Part shown: piece after piece, positions 26,970 to 35,779 of the stretch | Layout: the number at the start of each line of letters is the position of its first letter | How positions within the stretch are numbered: position 1 is the stretch's first letter | NCBI GenBank assembly: GCA_011365025.1 | Contig: RDOF01000003.1 | Span: 62,001-126,000 of the forward strand | Reading direction: 5' to 3' | DNA from: Candidatus Thorarchaeota archaeon | Lineage (GTDB): Archaea > Asgardarchaeota > Thorarchaeia > Thorarchaeales > Thorarchaeaceae | Length of the DNA stretch: 64,000 nucleotides | Made by a program: the position numbers and the translations under genes | The notes under the pieces: generated by a model | The model's database searches: none | Told to the model about the DNA's origin: nothing | What the model saw: only the letters and a program-made list of their open reading frames with translations

Positions 26970-26988
26970 GTGTGGCCAATGACCACAC
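26970..26988 (-). promoter_or_regulatory. Inverted repeat in the leader of rps19
   Basis: GTGTGG (26970-26975) and CCACAC (26983-26988) can pair with a seven-base loop in the transcript leader, about 24 bases upstream of the ATG. A TATA-like TTTAAAT (about 27015-27020) would start transcription just before it. It could be a ribosomal-protein autoregulation site, but the stem is short. Confidence 0.35.
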
Positions 26989-27047
26989 TAAACTGTGCTG
27001 TTTCGAGGTGGATGTCATTTAAACCTTGTGAAGTGTGTTAGCCCTCC

Positions 27048-27612
27048 CTAGACCCAGTTTCTCCAGTCAATTATCTCTTCGTCCTTCCACGGGGCATTGA
27101 TGACATTTCCCTCCTCATCAAGATACCCAGCTTTCTTCATGGCTGTGGGTACCCAGTCCAAAGAACTTTCAAGAGCAGGGTCTCGAATCAAGGCGAGACG
27201 TGCCAGCATCACTGCATTCTCCCACCGCTCCAGTTCATAGTTCAATTCTGCCATGTGCAAGATTGCAATGGGAAATCGCTCTTGGAGGGAGAGCGCGGCA
27301 ATCGAGCGCCTCTTCCAACATGCCCAGACTCCTGAGGCACACCCCCTTGTTGAATCGAGGTACCGGATCCTTGGGCTTCATCTCAGTGACCCTGTCCAAC
27401 AAGGCCAACGCTTCAATTGTTTCCGGAGCATCTTTCTCGGGCTTGTCTTGAGCTTGTATTAGGGCTACAGCAAGAGTGACCATGGCATTAGTATGCTTTG
27501 AATTCTTTTCCAGAAATGCCCGTAGACGTGCAATCGCTTTCTGAGTTTGTCCTTCAGCCAGTATCTTGGCTATCTCCTGATACTCCTTGTCTTTCTGTCC
27601 GAAGATAGGCAT
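27048..27612 (-). pseudogene. TPR-repeat protein gene with an apparent single-base frameshift
   Basis: The 5' part (ATG 27612, MPIFGQKDKEYQEIAKILAE) is a clear TPR protein up to SLGMLEEALDC. After that the frame becomes nonsense-like (RALPPRAISHCN) and stops at 27235. The TPR pattern resumes in the +1 frame as ALSLQERFPIAILHMAELNY and continues with ERWENAVMLARLALIRDP to a stop at 27048. Removing one C near 27301 joins the two into one protein of about 187 residues. This may be a real mutation, a sequencing or assembly error, or programmed frameshifting; nothing obvious slippery is present. Divergent from phosphoglucosamine mutase. Confidence 0.75.
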
Positions 27613-27687
27613 GTCTATGACCCTCGCTTGTCCAAGAGTCAATACTCTTAAGTCAATAGCTATCGCATGCTTGTGGAGTGAAGCCTA

Positions 27688-29046
27688 ATGGGACGCCTCT
27701 TTGGAACGAATGGAGTTCGTGGAACCATAAATGATAGCCTCACTGTTGAGATGGTTTTAGATATTGTACGAGCCGCCTGTACAGTTCTTGGACCCGGTGC
27801 TGTCATTGTTTCACGTGACTCGCGAAAAGGCGGAGTAATGTACCTGAATGCCACGGTATCTGGTATTCTGTCAACTGGTTGTGATGCGATTGACATTGGA
27901 CTTGCTCCCACTCCTACGCTACAGTTCATGATTCCGCGTCTAAAGGCTATAGCAGGAATCATGATCACAGCCTCTCATAATCCGGGGGAGTTTAATGGCA
28001 TCAAGGTCATGGGTGCCAATGGAATTGAGGTCTCTCGTGAAGTGGAGCTTGAAATCGAGGATTGTTTTTTCCGAAGGAATTTCACGGCGGCTGCATGGGA
28101 TGAAGTTGGCTCCTACCAGACCTATGATACCGCTATTCGGGAGTATATGGCGGCCATCAAGTCCCATATCGATGAAGATGCAATTCGTAAGCGTCAGTTG
28201 ACGGTAGTCGTGGATAGTGCCAATAGCGTTGGTGGTCTAGTCACACCCGAACTCATGAGGGCTCTTGGCTGCAAAGTAATTTCCCTCAACTCTCAGCTAG
28301 ATGGAGCGTTTCCAGGACGTCCTCCAGAGCCAACTCCAAAGAACCTTTCGACACTAAGCGAGACCGTCAAGGCGGTTGGCGCAGACCTTGGAATTGCCCA
28401 TGATGGAGATGCTGACAGGGCCGCCTTTGTGGACGAGAATGGGACTGTGCTCTGGGGTGATCAGTCCTTTGCCATAATCGCTTCACGTGTTCTTCGTAAG
28501 AAACCTAATTCCATACTGGTAACGCCCGTCAGTAGTGGCCGCCTTATTGAGGAAGTTGCAAAGGCGGCAGGGGCAAAAATCGAATGGACCGTTGTGGGCA
28601 GTGTGGTTGTTTCCCACAAATTGGAGGAAATTGGCGCTGACCTAGGAGGCGAGGAAAACGGGGGCGTCTTCTACCCTCCACATCAGTCTGTACGTGATGG
28701 TGCAATGACAGCCGCGCAAGTTGTGGAAATCATGGCTATCGAGAGGAAGCCCCTTTCGGAGCTTGTGGCCGAGCTCCCGTCCTACTTCAGTAGTAAAACA
28801 AAGGTCCAAGTTCCTTCAGAGAAAAAGGACGGAATTTTGAATGCACTTCTTACACTTACTGAAAATCAAGAGCGTATCACGCTGGATGGAGTGAAGCTGA
28901 TATACAAGGAAGGCTGGGTTCTAATGAGGCCATCTGGGACTGAGCCTCTTTGGAGGTGCTTTGCTGAGGGCAAGACCCAGCTGGAAGCTGAACGCCTTAG
29001 CAAACTAGGCGAGGATTACATTCGCCAAGCCACCGACCTAGCATGA
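27688..29046 (+). CDS. glmM: Phosphoglucosamine mutase/phosphomannomutase
   Basis: 452 residues of the alpha-D-phosphohexomutase family with all four domains. The phosphoserine loop is ITASHNPGEFNGIK (Ser about residue 96). The Mg site is AHDGDADRAAF (about 238-248), the sugar loop GEENGGVFYP (about 324) and the phosphate loop RPSGTEPLWR (about 414). It interconverts glucosamine-6-P and glucosamine-1-P or mannose phosphates for cell-surface glycans and glycolipids. The N-terminus LFGTNGVRG is typical of the archaeal GlmM group; the exact sugar cannot be fixed by eye. GTGGAG SD upstream. Confidence 0.92.
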   Translation: MGRLFGTNGVRGTINDSLTVEMVLDIVRAACTVLGPGAVIVSRDSRKGGVMYLNATVSGILSTGCDAIDIGLAPTPTLQFMIPRLKAIAGIMITASHNPGEFNGIKVMGANGIEVSREVELEIEDCFFRRNFTAAAWDEVGSYQTYDTAIREYMAAIKSHIDEDAIRKRQLTVVVDSANSVGGLVTPELMRALGCKVISLNSQLDGAFPGRPPEPTPKNLSTLSETVKAVGADLGIAHDGDADRAAFVDENGTVLWGDQSFAIIASRVLRKKPNSILVTPVSSGRLIEEVAKAAGAKIEWTVVGSVVVSHKLEEIGADLGGEENGGVFYPPHQSVRDGAMTAAQVVEIMAIERKPLSELVAELPSYFSSKTKVQVPSEKKDGILNALLTLTENQERITLDGVKLIYKEGWVLMRPSGTEPLWRCFAEGKTQLEAERLSKLGEDYIRQATDLA

Positions 29047-29094
29047 ATTGCTTAATTAGGATGCTTATTTTATGAGGGTTGGCACTGCTTAACT

Positions 29095-30483
29095 ATGCTT
29101 GAAACTCCTCTTGAGGGACCCTCTGAAGAAGCTGTTCAATCCGAGCGGCGCAACTATTTTGCAATTGATGCGTTGAAGGCATTTGCAATCGCTTTGGTGA
29201 TACTGGACCACAGTCTCACCTGGGACTTGAAGCATGCTATTGGAGGCCCTTTCTGGGAGCGTACTTCCATCCCCTTCTTTCTGATTATTATGGGATTCAA
29301 TATGGGGCTCTCCTTTAGAAGAAGTGGAGCTACAACTCTTCGCGAGTTGTACTCAAGAGCCTATTTCAGAAAGAAATTCCTCAGATACGTCGCACCTTTC
29401 ATTGTTCTGTATGCAGGATTAACCATACTCGGCCTGTTATTTGACTCGGTGGTTCTTAGTCAGTATGTTCTTCTCTTATTGCCACCCTTTTCAGGACCTG
29501 GCGACTGGTTCATTCCTGTTCTCATCACCTCTATCTTTGTGTTCCCTCTGGTGTACAAAGGATACACTACTCATCCAAAGATTACGGTGAGTCTTTGCTT
29601 CATCAGTGAGCTTCTCTTTGGCGTCTTCTTGTTTTTCAACGCTCCTCTTGTTTGGAATGGACTATCTTATGCTTATCCAAGCCCTGAGGTAGCATTTTTA
29701 GTCAGTGCAGTTCGGCTGAATATTCTCTTCTATTTGCCTGCAGTTGGCTTAGGTCTCTGGTTCTCTAGTGATTATGATATCAAGAGCAAACACAATCGCT
29801 TCATGTGGATTGCCTTCCCTCTCAGTCTGGCTTTCACCTTTGCCTATCAGTTTCTCGATCTTCGTGTTCAGATTGCCGATTCAACTACCATTCATCGGCT
29901 CATTTGGGGCGATTACACATTATTGATGTATCCCTACGTTGCTCTCTTCTTCCTATTGGCAATGAAGTATCTCCCAGATATGGCCAAGGGGCGAACTTCC
30001 AAAATCATCGCTCAAATTGGCAAGGCATCATACCACATTCTTCTCTTCCAAATTTTCTATTTCTCCATCTGGTATCATTTTTATGATATTCAGAATGTCG
30101 GATTTGTAACGCCGGCGCACCACCTCGTGTTCTATCTTGTTAATGTAACAATCTGTTTTGCAGGAGGGCTTGGGTGGTATTATTTAGAAAGAAGAGCAAC
30201 CACGGAGAAGCATTCTTGGTGGGACCATCCTTGGATGTTGAGAGCTCGATACCTTGGCATGGCTGGGCTGTCTCTGATATTGATGACCGCGCTGATTGAG
30301 CTTGTCGGTATCATTTCTGGCATTGCTGGGTGGGCTGAGCATAATCTCCCTGTTTGGGTTCTCAACGAACGTACTGGTCCAATAGTGATACTGGACTTCG
30401 TCATCATCCTCTTCTTTCTGGGTCTTTGCATTCTGTTTCTGTGGAAGGCATTTGAATCCGGTGAAGAAGAAATCCCCGAATGA
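29095..30483 (+). CDS. Membrane acyltransferase, acyltransferase-3 family
   Basis: 462 residues, about ten membrane helices. The N-terminal motif FAIDALKAFAIALVILDHS, with the His at the end of helix 1, is the signature of the acyltransferase-3 family (PF01757), in which this His is needed for O-acetylation of surface sugars or lipids. The Arg/Lys cluster AYFRKKFLRYVAPF follows, as in the family. It starts 49 bases after phosphoglucosamine mutase, so the two may be co-transcribed and both serve surface glycan synthesis. Confidence 0.84.
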   Translation: MLETPLEGPSEEAVQSERRNYFAIDALKAFAIALVILDHSLTWDLKHAIGGPFWERTSIPFFLIIMGFNMGLSFRRSGATTLRELYSRAYFRKKFLRYVAPFIVLYAGLTILGLLFDSVVLSQYVLLLLPPFSGPGDWFIPVLITSIFVFPLVYKGYTTHPKITVSLCFISELLFGVFLFFNAPLVWNGLSYAYPSPEVAFLVSAVRLNILFYLPAVGLGLWFSSDYDIKSKHNRFMWIAFPLSLAFTFAYQFLDLRVQIADSTTIHRLIWGDYTLLMYPYVALFFLLAMKYLPDMAKGRTSKIIAQIGKASYHILLFQIFYFSIWYHFYDIQNVGFVTPAHHLVFYLVNVTICFAGGLGWYYLERRATTEKHSWWDHPWMLRARYLGMAGLSLILMTALIELVGIISGIAGWAEHNLPVWVLNERTGPIVILDFVIILFFLGLCILFLWKAFESGEEEIPE

Positions 30484-30545
30484 CAACCTGGAGCATATTC
30501 ATCTCACACGTCCTGAATGAACTAAGATGAAAGAACTAGGAAGAA

Positions 30546-30560
30546 GGGCCCTAAGGGCCC
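30546..30560. terminator. Hairpin between convergent genes
   Basis: GGGCCCT-A-AGGGCCC is a perfect inverted repeat between the convergent acyltransferase and small membrane protein genes. T-rich sequence follows on both strands (TTGATTTTGATTT on plus, TTCTTCCTAGTTCTTT on minus), so it could terminate both. Confidence 0.5.
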
Positions 30561-30593
30561 AACTCTGTTGATTTTGATTTGGGTGCTATCCCT

Positions 30594-30929
30594 TCATTCT
30601 GGCTTTGATTCTGCGACTTCTTCTTCATCAAAGTCGAAGTCCTCAAGTGGCTCTGGAGCTGGAGTGGTTAGCATGGTCCAACCAATCCACATAGCTATAA
30701 CCATGATCAGCACAGCAGCTGCCCAGATTGGTAGAATGATTAGGAACATTCTGTCAGGGAGCAGGATATCATGAAGTATTCCCTCAGTTCCAACCAGCTG
30801 TTCCACCCAGGCAGTTAGGCCAGGGCCGGTTAAGCCATTTTCAAGTAGAACAAGTGCCCAGGTGTAGTATATGAGCACTAAAAATGCGAAGATGAATATC
30901 AATGCACCAAGTATTTTTTCCTTGCCCAT
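30594..30929 (-). CDS. Small two-helix membrane protein with acidic C-terminus
   Basis: 111 residues: membrane helix 1 ILGALIFIFAFLVLIYYTWA, an outside loop with VEQLVGTEGI, helix 2 LIILPIWAAAVLIMVIAMW, then a cytoplasmic tail EPLEDFDFDEEEVAE. A GAGGTAG SD precedes the ATG. No family is recognised. It leads a group of minus-strand membrane protein genes that extends to 33611. Confidence 0.72.
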   Translation of the reverse strand: MGKEKILGALIFIFAFLVLIYYTWALVLLENGLTGPGLTAWVEQLVGTEGILHDILLPDRMFLIILPIWAAAVLIMVIAMWIGWTMLTTPAPEPLEDFDFDEEEVAESKPE

Positions 30930-31015
30930 CGAAAACTACCTCTAGTGGTTTCTTATGGTACTAGGACGTTTAGCGAATGCCCCCTCATAAAAGGATTGTG
31001 CAGAAGCAATCTGCA

Positions 31016-31714
31016 TTAATTGATCGCTTCCTGTCCGGATTTCTCGGCGTTGTTTTTCGATTCTTCAGGCTGGAGAAATCCCTTTTCAACAAGTGGGCAC
31101 AAAATATCCTTGAAGCCAGGGCATCTGCTCCATCGCATCTTATGCTCGCATTCACTACACACTTTTTCAATCTCGGCTACCCTACGAATCGCCATAACAA
31201 ATACTATGAATAGGTAGAGGGAAAGGATCAACGTGACTTTGATTTCAATGTAGGATTCAAACCCTTCTGCAAGGAGTATTGCCCAGCCCACGCATGCAAA
31301 TGATGAGCCCAGAATGAGTTTGGATAGAACCTTCAAAGACTTGTTCTCAGTCAAGCCAAAGACGCTCATGGCAAACGAAACCAGAGTGAAGGCAGCCCCT
31401 CCCCAAAAGAGATAGAACCGATTCAAGGCAAGGGGGAGTACAAGCCAAGCCACAGCCAGGAGTCCTAATGCCATGAAGAAGGAGAGGGAGTTAAAGAAAC
31501 AGCCAATGCACCATTGTCTTCCTCTGAATGTGAAGAGATGGTCTTCGTATTCTGAGCAATAGGGATGATGAGCTGTTAGGAGGGGACCAAGGCTTCTAGC
31601 GAATGTGATTGGATGCCTGAGGATGGCCCCCCGGTTGAAGACCAGCCGACCTCGTTCCTCGTCTAGAAGAACTTCTTCACAGGGGGTCATTCCTTCTTCA
31701 GTATCCTCGTCCAT
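31016..31714 (-). CDS. Membrane protein with HPYC...CIGC motif, DUF2085-like
   Basis: About 232 residues from ATG 31714 (GGGGGA upstream; an in-frame GTG at 31726 is an alternative). An acidic N-terminus is followed by AHHPYCSEYEDHLF and GRQWCIGCFFNSLSF, then about four to five helices. The C-terminal tail has a second Cys cluster (VCSECEHKMRWSRCPGF). The H-P-x-C ... C-x-x-C placement before the first helix is like DUF2085 membrane proteins. The two Cys clusters could bind metal on the cytoplasmic side. Function unknown. Confidence 0.7.
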   Translation of the reverse strand: MDEDTEEGMTPCEEVLLDEERGRLVFNRGAILRHPITFARSLGPLLTAHHPYCSEYEDHLFTFRGRQWCIGCFFNSLSFFMALGLLAVAWLVLPLALNRFYLFWGGAAFTLVSFAMSVFGLTENKSLKVLSKLILGSSFACVGWAILLAEGFESYIEIKVTLILSLYLFIVFVMAIRRVAEIEKVCSECEHKMRWSRCPGFKDILCPLVEKGFLQPEESKNNAEKSGQEAIN

Positions 31715-31751
31715 TCTATCCCCCACTATACTGTGAGGCAGTAGTGATATC

Positions 31752-32123
31752 CTATGGCAGAAACGGTATCAACACCAGAATTGCCGCCAAACCACCAAAG
31801 AATAGGAATGCGACTGCAATATATGCTGCTAAGGCAATTATGCCGGTGAGCAATATGGCAATTATTGCTCCTCCCCAGCTGATGTTGTGGCGAAGCTTGA
31901 GAAGATATAGCGCAATGATGCAACCTAAACATGGAATGAAGACAGTCAAAATAACCATCAGAATTGCCGATACTAGTGACGAAAAGAAATCAGTGTTTTT
32001 TCCGCCAACATACCTCAGGGCGATGCCTAGCGACATGATGCTGACTACCATGAAGATAAGCGCGAATATCAGGACATAACCAATCGCGGCCTCAATGAAT
32101 GCTATAATCCAACCTAACTGCAT
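31752..32123 (-). CDS. Hypothetical four-helix membrane protein
   Basis: 123 residues from ATG 32123, chosen because GAAGGAGAAACGAG lies just upstream; an earlier in-frame ATG at 32165 adds 14 polar residues. Four hydrophobic helices; the third contains IPCLGCIIALYLLKL with a CxxC-like pair. No family is recognised. It is 37 bases upstream of the DUF2085-like gene on the same strand and probably co-transcribed. Confidence 0.68.
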   Translation of the reverse strand: MQLGWIIAFIEAAIGYVLIFALIFMVVSIMSLGIALRYVGGKNTDFFSSLVSAILMVILTVFIPCLGCIIALYLLKLRHNISWGGAIIAILLTGIIALAAYIAVAFLFFGGLAAILVLIPFLP

Positions 32124-32456
32124 GATCTCGTTTCTCCTTCTAGGGATTTGCACCTCACCCTGCAATCCAAGATAAAAGCATAATGTATTGCCTGAAGAAG
32201 TACTTGGTATGAGAATATCAAAAATTGGCTATGAGCAGTGTTCTGACATATTCCGTGAGAGAGATTCCTGGTTTAGTGGATTCAGTTGCGCAACTATCGC
32301 AACGCACATCATTGTCCCCTTGCAGTTAGTGTAAATCAAATGTTTCGAATTCTAGTTACCTAGAAAGACTCGTTGTCATCAGAACACTGCTACTCGGTTT
32401 AGCTAATCGTCTATTTAATAAACTGTGAGGAAGGGGAATTGCAGCCGATACGCTCC

Positions 32457-33080
32457 CTATTCATCAAAGTCATAGGTCACTTCATCGAGTTTCCTGTCAA
32501 GTCTCTTTCGAATGGGATAGGCACACAATCCCGCGAAAACGCCCAAGAGGATTGTAGAACCCATGCGGAACGCAAAGAAGGTCCATCCAAGATAGTGAAG
32601 CTCAAGGGGTATTCTCATCGGTCCCATAAGGGTCTGCCCTGTCAAGTATGCAATAAGATAATGTGATCCGATTCCCTTCTTTCTGAGAACCCATACTATT
32701 GGGAAGATGCTGTAGATTGGGCCTGGCGTAGCTATCCCAAGGCAGGTTATCACAATCAGAGAAGTGAACAAATTTCGTTCTTCGAAGAGCCGAGCAACTA
32801 TGTCTTTGTCTACAAAAGCGTCTACCCATCCTGCTAACAAACTGGCCACAATGAAGATTGGTATCGTTTCCAAAAGGTTGTCAACAGAGAATTGAATAGC
32901 CTCTCCTGTTCTTTCAGGTGCAGAAATCAACACCCAGAGCGCGAAGATCAACAGAAGAACGAAAAGCATTCCTTCGACCATTATGGCATCCAAGTATCGT
33001 CTTAACCTTGATTTTCCATCGGACTCGCTCTGGATCTCTGGGGGCTGGCTGTCTGCCTCCGATTTCCTTTTCTCTGTCAT
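32457..33080 (-). CDS. Permease half, DUF318/ArsP-like (second subunit)
   Basis: 207 residues. A polar N-terminal stretch of about 30 residues is followed by five membrane helices, with the key segment GIATPGPIYSIFPIVWVLR. Its partner gene carries the matching GFLLPGPRYAIYPLAKEI, so each protein is one half of a YraQ/ArsP-type permease (PF03773), normally a single chain of about 300-350 residues with two such repeats. Start ATG 33080 lies two bases after the partner's stop. The family includes exporters of organoarsenicals and unknown solutes; the Cys residues important in ArsP cannot be placed here. Confidence 0.72.
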   Translation of the reverse strand: MTEKRKSEADSQPPEIQSESDGKSRLRRYLDAIMVEGMLFVLLLIFALWVLISAPERTGEAIQFSVDNLLETIPIFIVASLLAGWVDAFVDKDIVARLFEERNLFTSLIVITCLGIATPGPIYSIFPIVWVLRKKGIGSHYLIAYLTGQTLMGPMRIPLELHYLGWTFFAFRMGSTILLGVFAGLCAYPIRKRLDRKLDEVTYDFDE

Positions 33081-33083
33081 CAA

Positions 33084-33611
33084 TCAGGGCCCCCACAGTG
33101 GTATGAAGCTGTTCACAATCATTGCAAGATAGCCAGCTGCAAAAGTCGTAAGAATGGCAATAACCAATCTCGCAAGGAAGAACCAACTGCCTAGATACTT
33201 AATTTCAATGAAGCATCCTTCCGGAACGTCAATCAGTTGCTGGCTTGCAATTAGTGCCATCACAGCGCCTATGCTACCTCCAACTACTAGTATCTCCTTT
33301 GCCAGAGGATAGATTGCGTATCTTGGACCGGGAAGAAGGAATCCAAGCAGAGTGGCCCAAAGAATACCAAGGTCTGCGTTCCCAAAGGCATCAAGAATGA
33401 CTTGATTATTTGGCAGAAGTATTATTTTCATGAATCCAATAAGCAGCACAGCCAAAAAGAAGAGGGGGAGCGCCTTGATTACGAATCTCCCAGATTTGCG
33501 AATGGCCTTGGCAGTTCGATCCCTGTTCTTCCTTACTCCCCAAATGTACATGACTAGCACTACCAATCCAACAATCGGCCAGCTTGCATCAAGTAACCAA
33601 TCGAACTGCAT
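33084..33611 (-). CDS. Permease half, DUF318/ArsP-like (first subunit)
   Basis: 175 residues with about five membrane helices and the motif GFLLPGPRYAIYPLAKEI. The P-G-P-x-Y-x-I-x-P core repeats in the next gene (GIATPGPIYSIFPIV), showing that the two are homologous halves. They are translated together (stop and start nearly overlap). A heterodimer replacing the usual fused permease is the simplest reading. Substrate unknown. It is divergent from the electron-transfer flavoprotein operon. Confidence 0.72.
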   Translation of the reverse strand: MQFDWLLDASWPIVGLVVLVMYIWGVRKNRDRTAKAIRKSGRFVIKALPLFFLAVLLIGFMKIILLPNNQVILDAFGNADLGILWATLLGFLLPGPRYAIYPLAKEILVVGGSIGAVMALIASQQLIDVPEGCFIEIKYLGSWFFLARLVIAILTTFAAGYLAMIVNSFIPLWGP

Positions 33612-33763
33612 CTCGAGTCCCGGTGGTCAACTTGAAGTTGGGATAAAAGGCTTCACCTTGCAGGGGCCAATCATCAAACTTGAGCTTCTTCCGGGTGCGT
33701 ATGCCTTATAACGGACCTAGGTCACAGGCCGGCTACCTAATCCCCATGACCCGAGGTGCTCAC

Positions 33764-34552
33764 ATGAAGATTATAGTTCCAGTGAAGCAGGTTCCTGAGG
33801 TTGCTGAAGTCAAAGTCAACGAGGAAACTGGGACACTAATCCGCGAGGGCGTACCCAGTATCCTGAATCCATTCGATGAATATGCTGTTGAAGAGGCAAT
33901 CAAGCTAAGGGACCAATATGGAGGCGAAGTTGTCATTGTCACTATGGGGCCGCCCCAAGCCAAGGAGGCTCTCTGGAAGGCCCTAGCTATGGGTGCAGAC
34001 CGTGCACTACTCATGACTGATCGCATATTTGCAGGTGCTGACACGTGGGCGACTGCATTCACCCTAGCGCACCAAATCAAGAAAATGGAGTACGATTTAA
34101 TCATCTGCGGCAAGCAAGCTATCGATGGAGATACTGCACAGGTTGGTCCAGAGATGGCTGAACTGCTTGGTATTCCTCAGATATGCTATGTTCGTCATCT
34201 TGAGATAGATGAGAGTGGAAAGCATGTCATTGCCCATCGAGAAACGGATGATGGGTATGACGTAATCAAGGCCAGAATGCCAGTTCTGCTCACGGCGACA
34301 AAAGGCCTCAATGAACCAAGGCTACCCAATATCATGGGCATAATGAAGGCCAAGAAGAAACCACTAGAGGAAGTAGATGCAGCTACGCTCGGCGTTCCTG
34401 AGGACAATCTGGGCCTGAAGGGGTCTCCAACCACCGTTCGAAAGGTCTTTCCTCCAGAGCGGAAGAGTGGAGGCGTTAAGCTTGAAGATGTTGATTCAAA
34501 AGACGCCGCCAAGCAGCTTGTGGAGTTTCTTGCAAAGAAGGGGGCAATCTAA
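33764..34552 (+). CDS. etfB: Electron transfer flavoprotein beta subunit
   Basis: 262 residues from ATG 33764 (GAGGTG SD); the frame is open further upstream but without protein character. The start MKIIVPVKQVPE and the segments LNPFDEYAVEEAIKLR, ALAMGADRALL, CGKQAIDGDTAQVGPEMAELL and ATKGLNEPRLPN are standard EtfB landmarks. It forms a heterodimer with EtfA that binds FAD and AMP or a second FAD, and carries electrons from acyl-CoA or similar dehydrogenases. The conserved D-G-D-T-A-Q-V is shared by bifurcating and ordinary forms. A TATA-like CTTATAAC (about 33706) is upstream. Confidence 0.95.
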   Translation: MKIIVPVKQVPEVAEVKVNEETGTLIREGVPSILNPFDEYAVEEAIKLRDQYGGEVVIVTMGPPQAKEALWKALAMGADRALLMTDRIFAGADTWATAFTLAHQIKKMEYDLIICGKQAIDGDTAQVGPEMAELLGIPQICYVRHLEIDESGKHVIAHRETDDGYDVIKARMPVLLTATKGLNEPRLPNIMGIMKAKKKPLEEVDAATLGVPEDNLGLKGSPTTVRKVFPPERKSGGVKLEDVDSKDAAKQLVEFLAKKGAI

Positions 34553-34555
34553 GAG

Positions 34556-35755
34556 ATGGGGCTAATATATGACAAAGACAAATGCACTGGATGCATGCTC
34601 TGCCCGAAGGTCTGCAACTTCGGCGCTATTGAGAAGGATGGTGACAAGGTAAAGTTCGACCTTGACAAGTGCGTTCTTTGCGGGTCCTGCGAAGAAATCT
34701 GCCCTGAAGATGCAATCAAAATCGAACGTAAGACCGTTGACAAGGACAAAATTGCCGAATACAAGGATGTTTGGGTCTGGTGTGAGACAGCCGAAGGGAA
34801 ACTGAGAGGCGTTGCTTTCGAGCTGGTCACAAAGGCTCGGGAGCTTGCTGACAAGCTGAGCGAAAAGGTGGTTGCCGTCTTGATCGGACATAATGTGCAA
34901 GCCCTAGCTGAGCCTCTGATTCATCAGGGGGCAGACAAGGTCTTGCTTGTTGATGACAAGATATTCGCGGACTACACGACTGATGCATTCACCATCGCAA
35001 TGGTCACTTTGATAGCTCCGCGGAAACCATCAATTGTCTTGTATGGCGCAACAAGCAATGGACGGGACTTGGCACCGCGAGTGGCTGCAAGAATGGCCCT
35101 GGGGCTCACAGCCGACTGCACCGGTCTCGATATTGATGATGAACGTCAGTTGGTCCAGACAAGGCCCGCCTTTGGAGGGAACATCATGGCCGAGATTCTC
35201 TGCCCATACACGCGGCCTCAGATGTCAACTGTTCGTCCGAACGTGTTCAAGCCCACTGACCGAGATAAATCTCGTACAGGAGAGATAGAAAAGGTCGAAG
35301 TCAAGATTGGGGCCAACCAAGTCAGAACAAGGGTCTTGGATCATGTCAAGGAAGTAGTTGCTGGGATGAAGGCCGTCGAAGAGGCTGATATTGTTGTGTG
35401 CAGCGGCCGCGGGATAAAGGACCCCTCCAATCTTACGCTTCCGCAAGAGCTTGCGAATCTTCTCGATGCTGCCGTCGGTGGGTCCCGTCCTATTGTCGAT
35501 GCAGGCTGGCTTCCGCCTACTCAGCAAGTAGGACAATCAGGTCGTACAATCTCTCCGAGTCTCTATTTTGCTCTTGGAATCTCTGGAGCTATTCAGCACT
35601 GCGCAGGCATGTCCAGTTCGGATATCATCGTCGCAATAAACAAGGACCCTGAAGCTCCAATCTTTGAGATTGCAGACTTCGGAATCGTGGGTGACATCTT
35701 CGAGATTGTTCCTGCATTGATTGAGGAAATCAAGAAGCTGAAATCGGAAAGATAG
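34556..35755 (+). CDS. etfA: Electron transfer flavoprotein alpha subunit with N-terminal two-cluster ferredoxin
   Basis: 399 residues, three bases after etfB. Residues 1-60 form a bacterial-type ferredoxin: Cys 10, 13, 16, 20 and 39, 42, 45, 49 give two CxxCxxCxxxC sets for two [4Fe-4S] clusters. The rest is EtfA: a Rossmann-like domain and the FAD domain with PEELANLLDAAVGGSRP-like segment, QQVGQSGRTISPSLYFALGI and ISGAIQHCAGM. The fused ferredoxin suggests that electrons pass to or from ferredoxin, as in flavin-based bifurcating complexes or FixX-linked systems. No acyl-CoA dehydrogenase or quinone reductase is adjacent. Confidence 0.94.
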   Translation: MGLIYDKDKCTGCMLCPKVCNFGAIEKDGDKVKFDLDKCVLCGSCEEICPEDAIKIERKTVDKDKIAEYKDVWVWCETAEGKLRGVAFELVTKARELADKLSEKVVAVLIGHNVQALAEPLIHQGADKVLLVDDKIFADYTTDAFTIAMVTLIAPRKPSIVLYGATSNGRDLAPRVAARMALGLTADCTGLDIDDERQLVQTRPAFGGNIMAEILCPYTRPQMSTVRPNVFKPTDRDKSRTGEIEKVEVKIGANQVRTRVLDHVKEVVAGMKAVEEADIVVCSGRGIKDPSNLTLPQELANLLDAAVGGSRPIVDAGWLPPTQQVGQSGRTISPSLYFALGISGAIQHCAGMSSSDIIVAINKDPEAPIFEIADFGIVGDIFEIVPALIEEIKKLKSER

Positions 35756-35779
35756 AGGTGCAGAAGTACCCTACGAAGG

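Noticed and set aside
32209..32334. 41-codon open frame (MRISKIGYEQCSDIF) in the gap before the permease genes
   Set aside because: No SD and no supporting similarity; too short to call.
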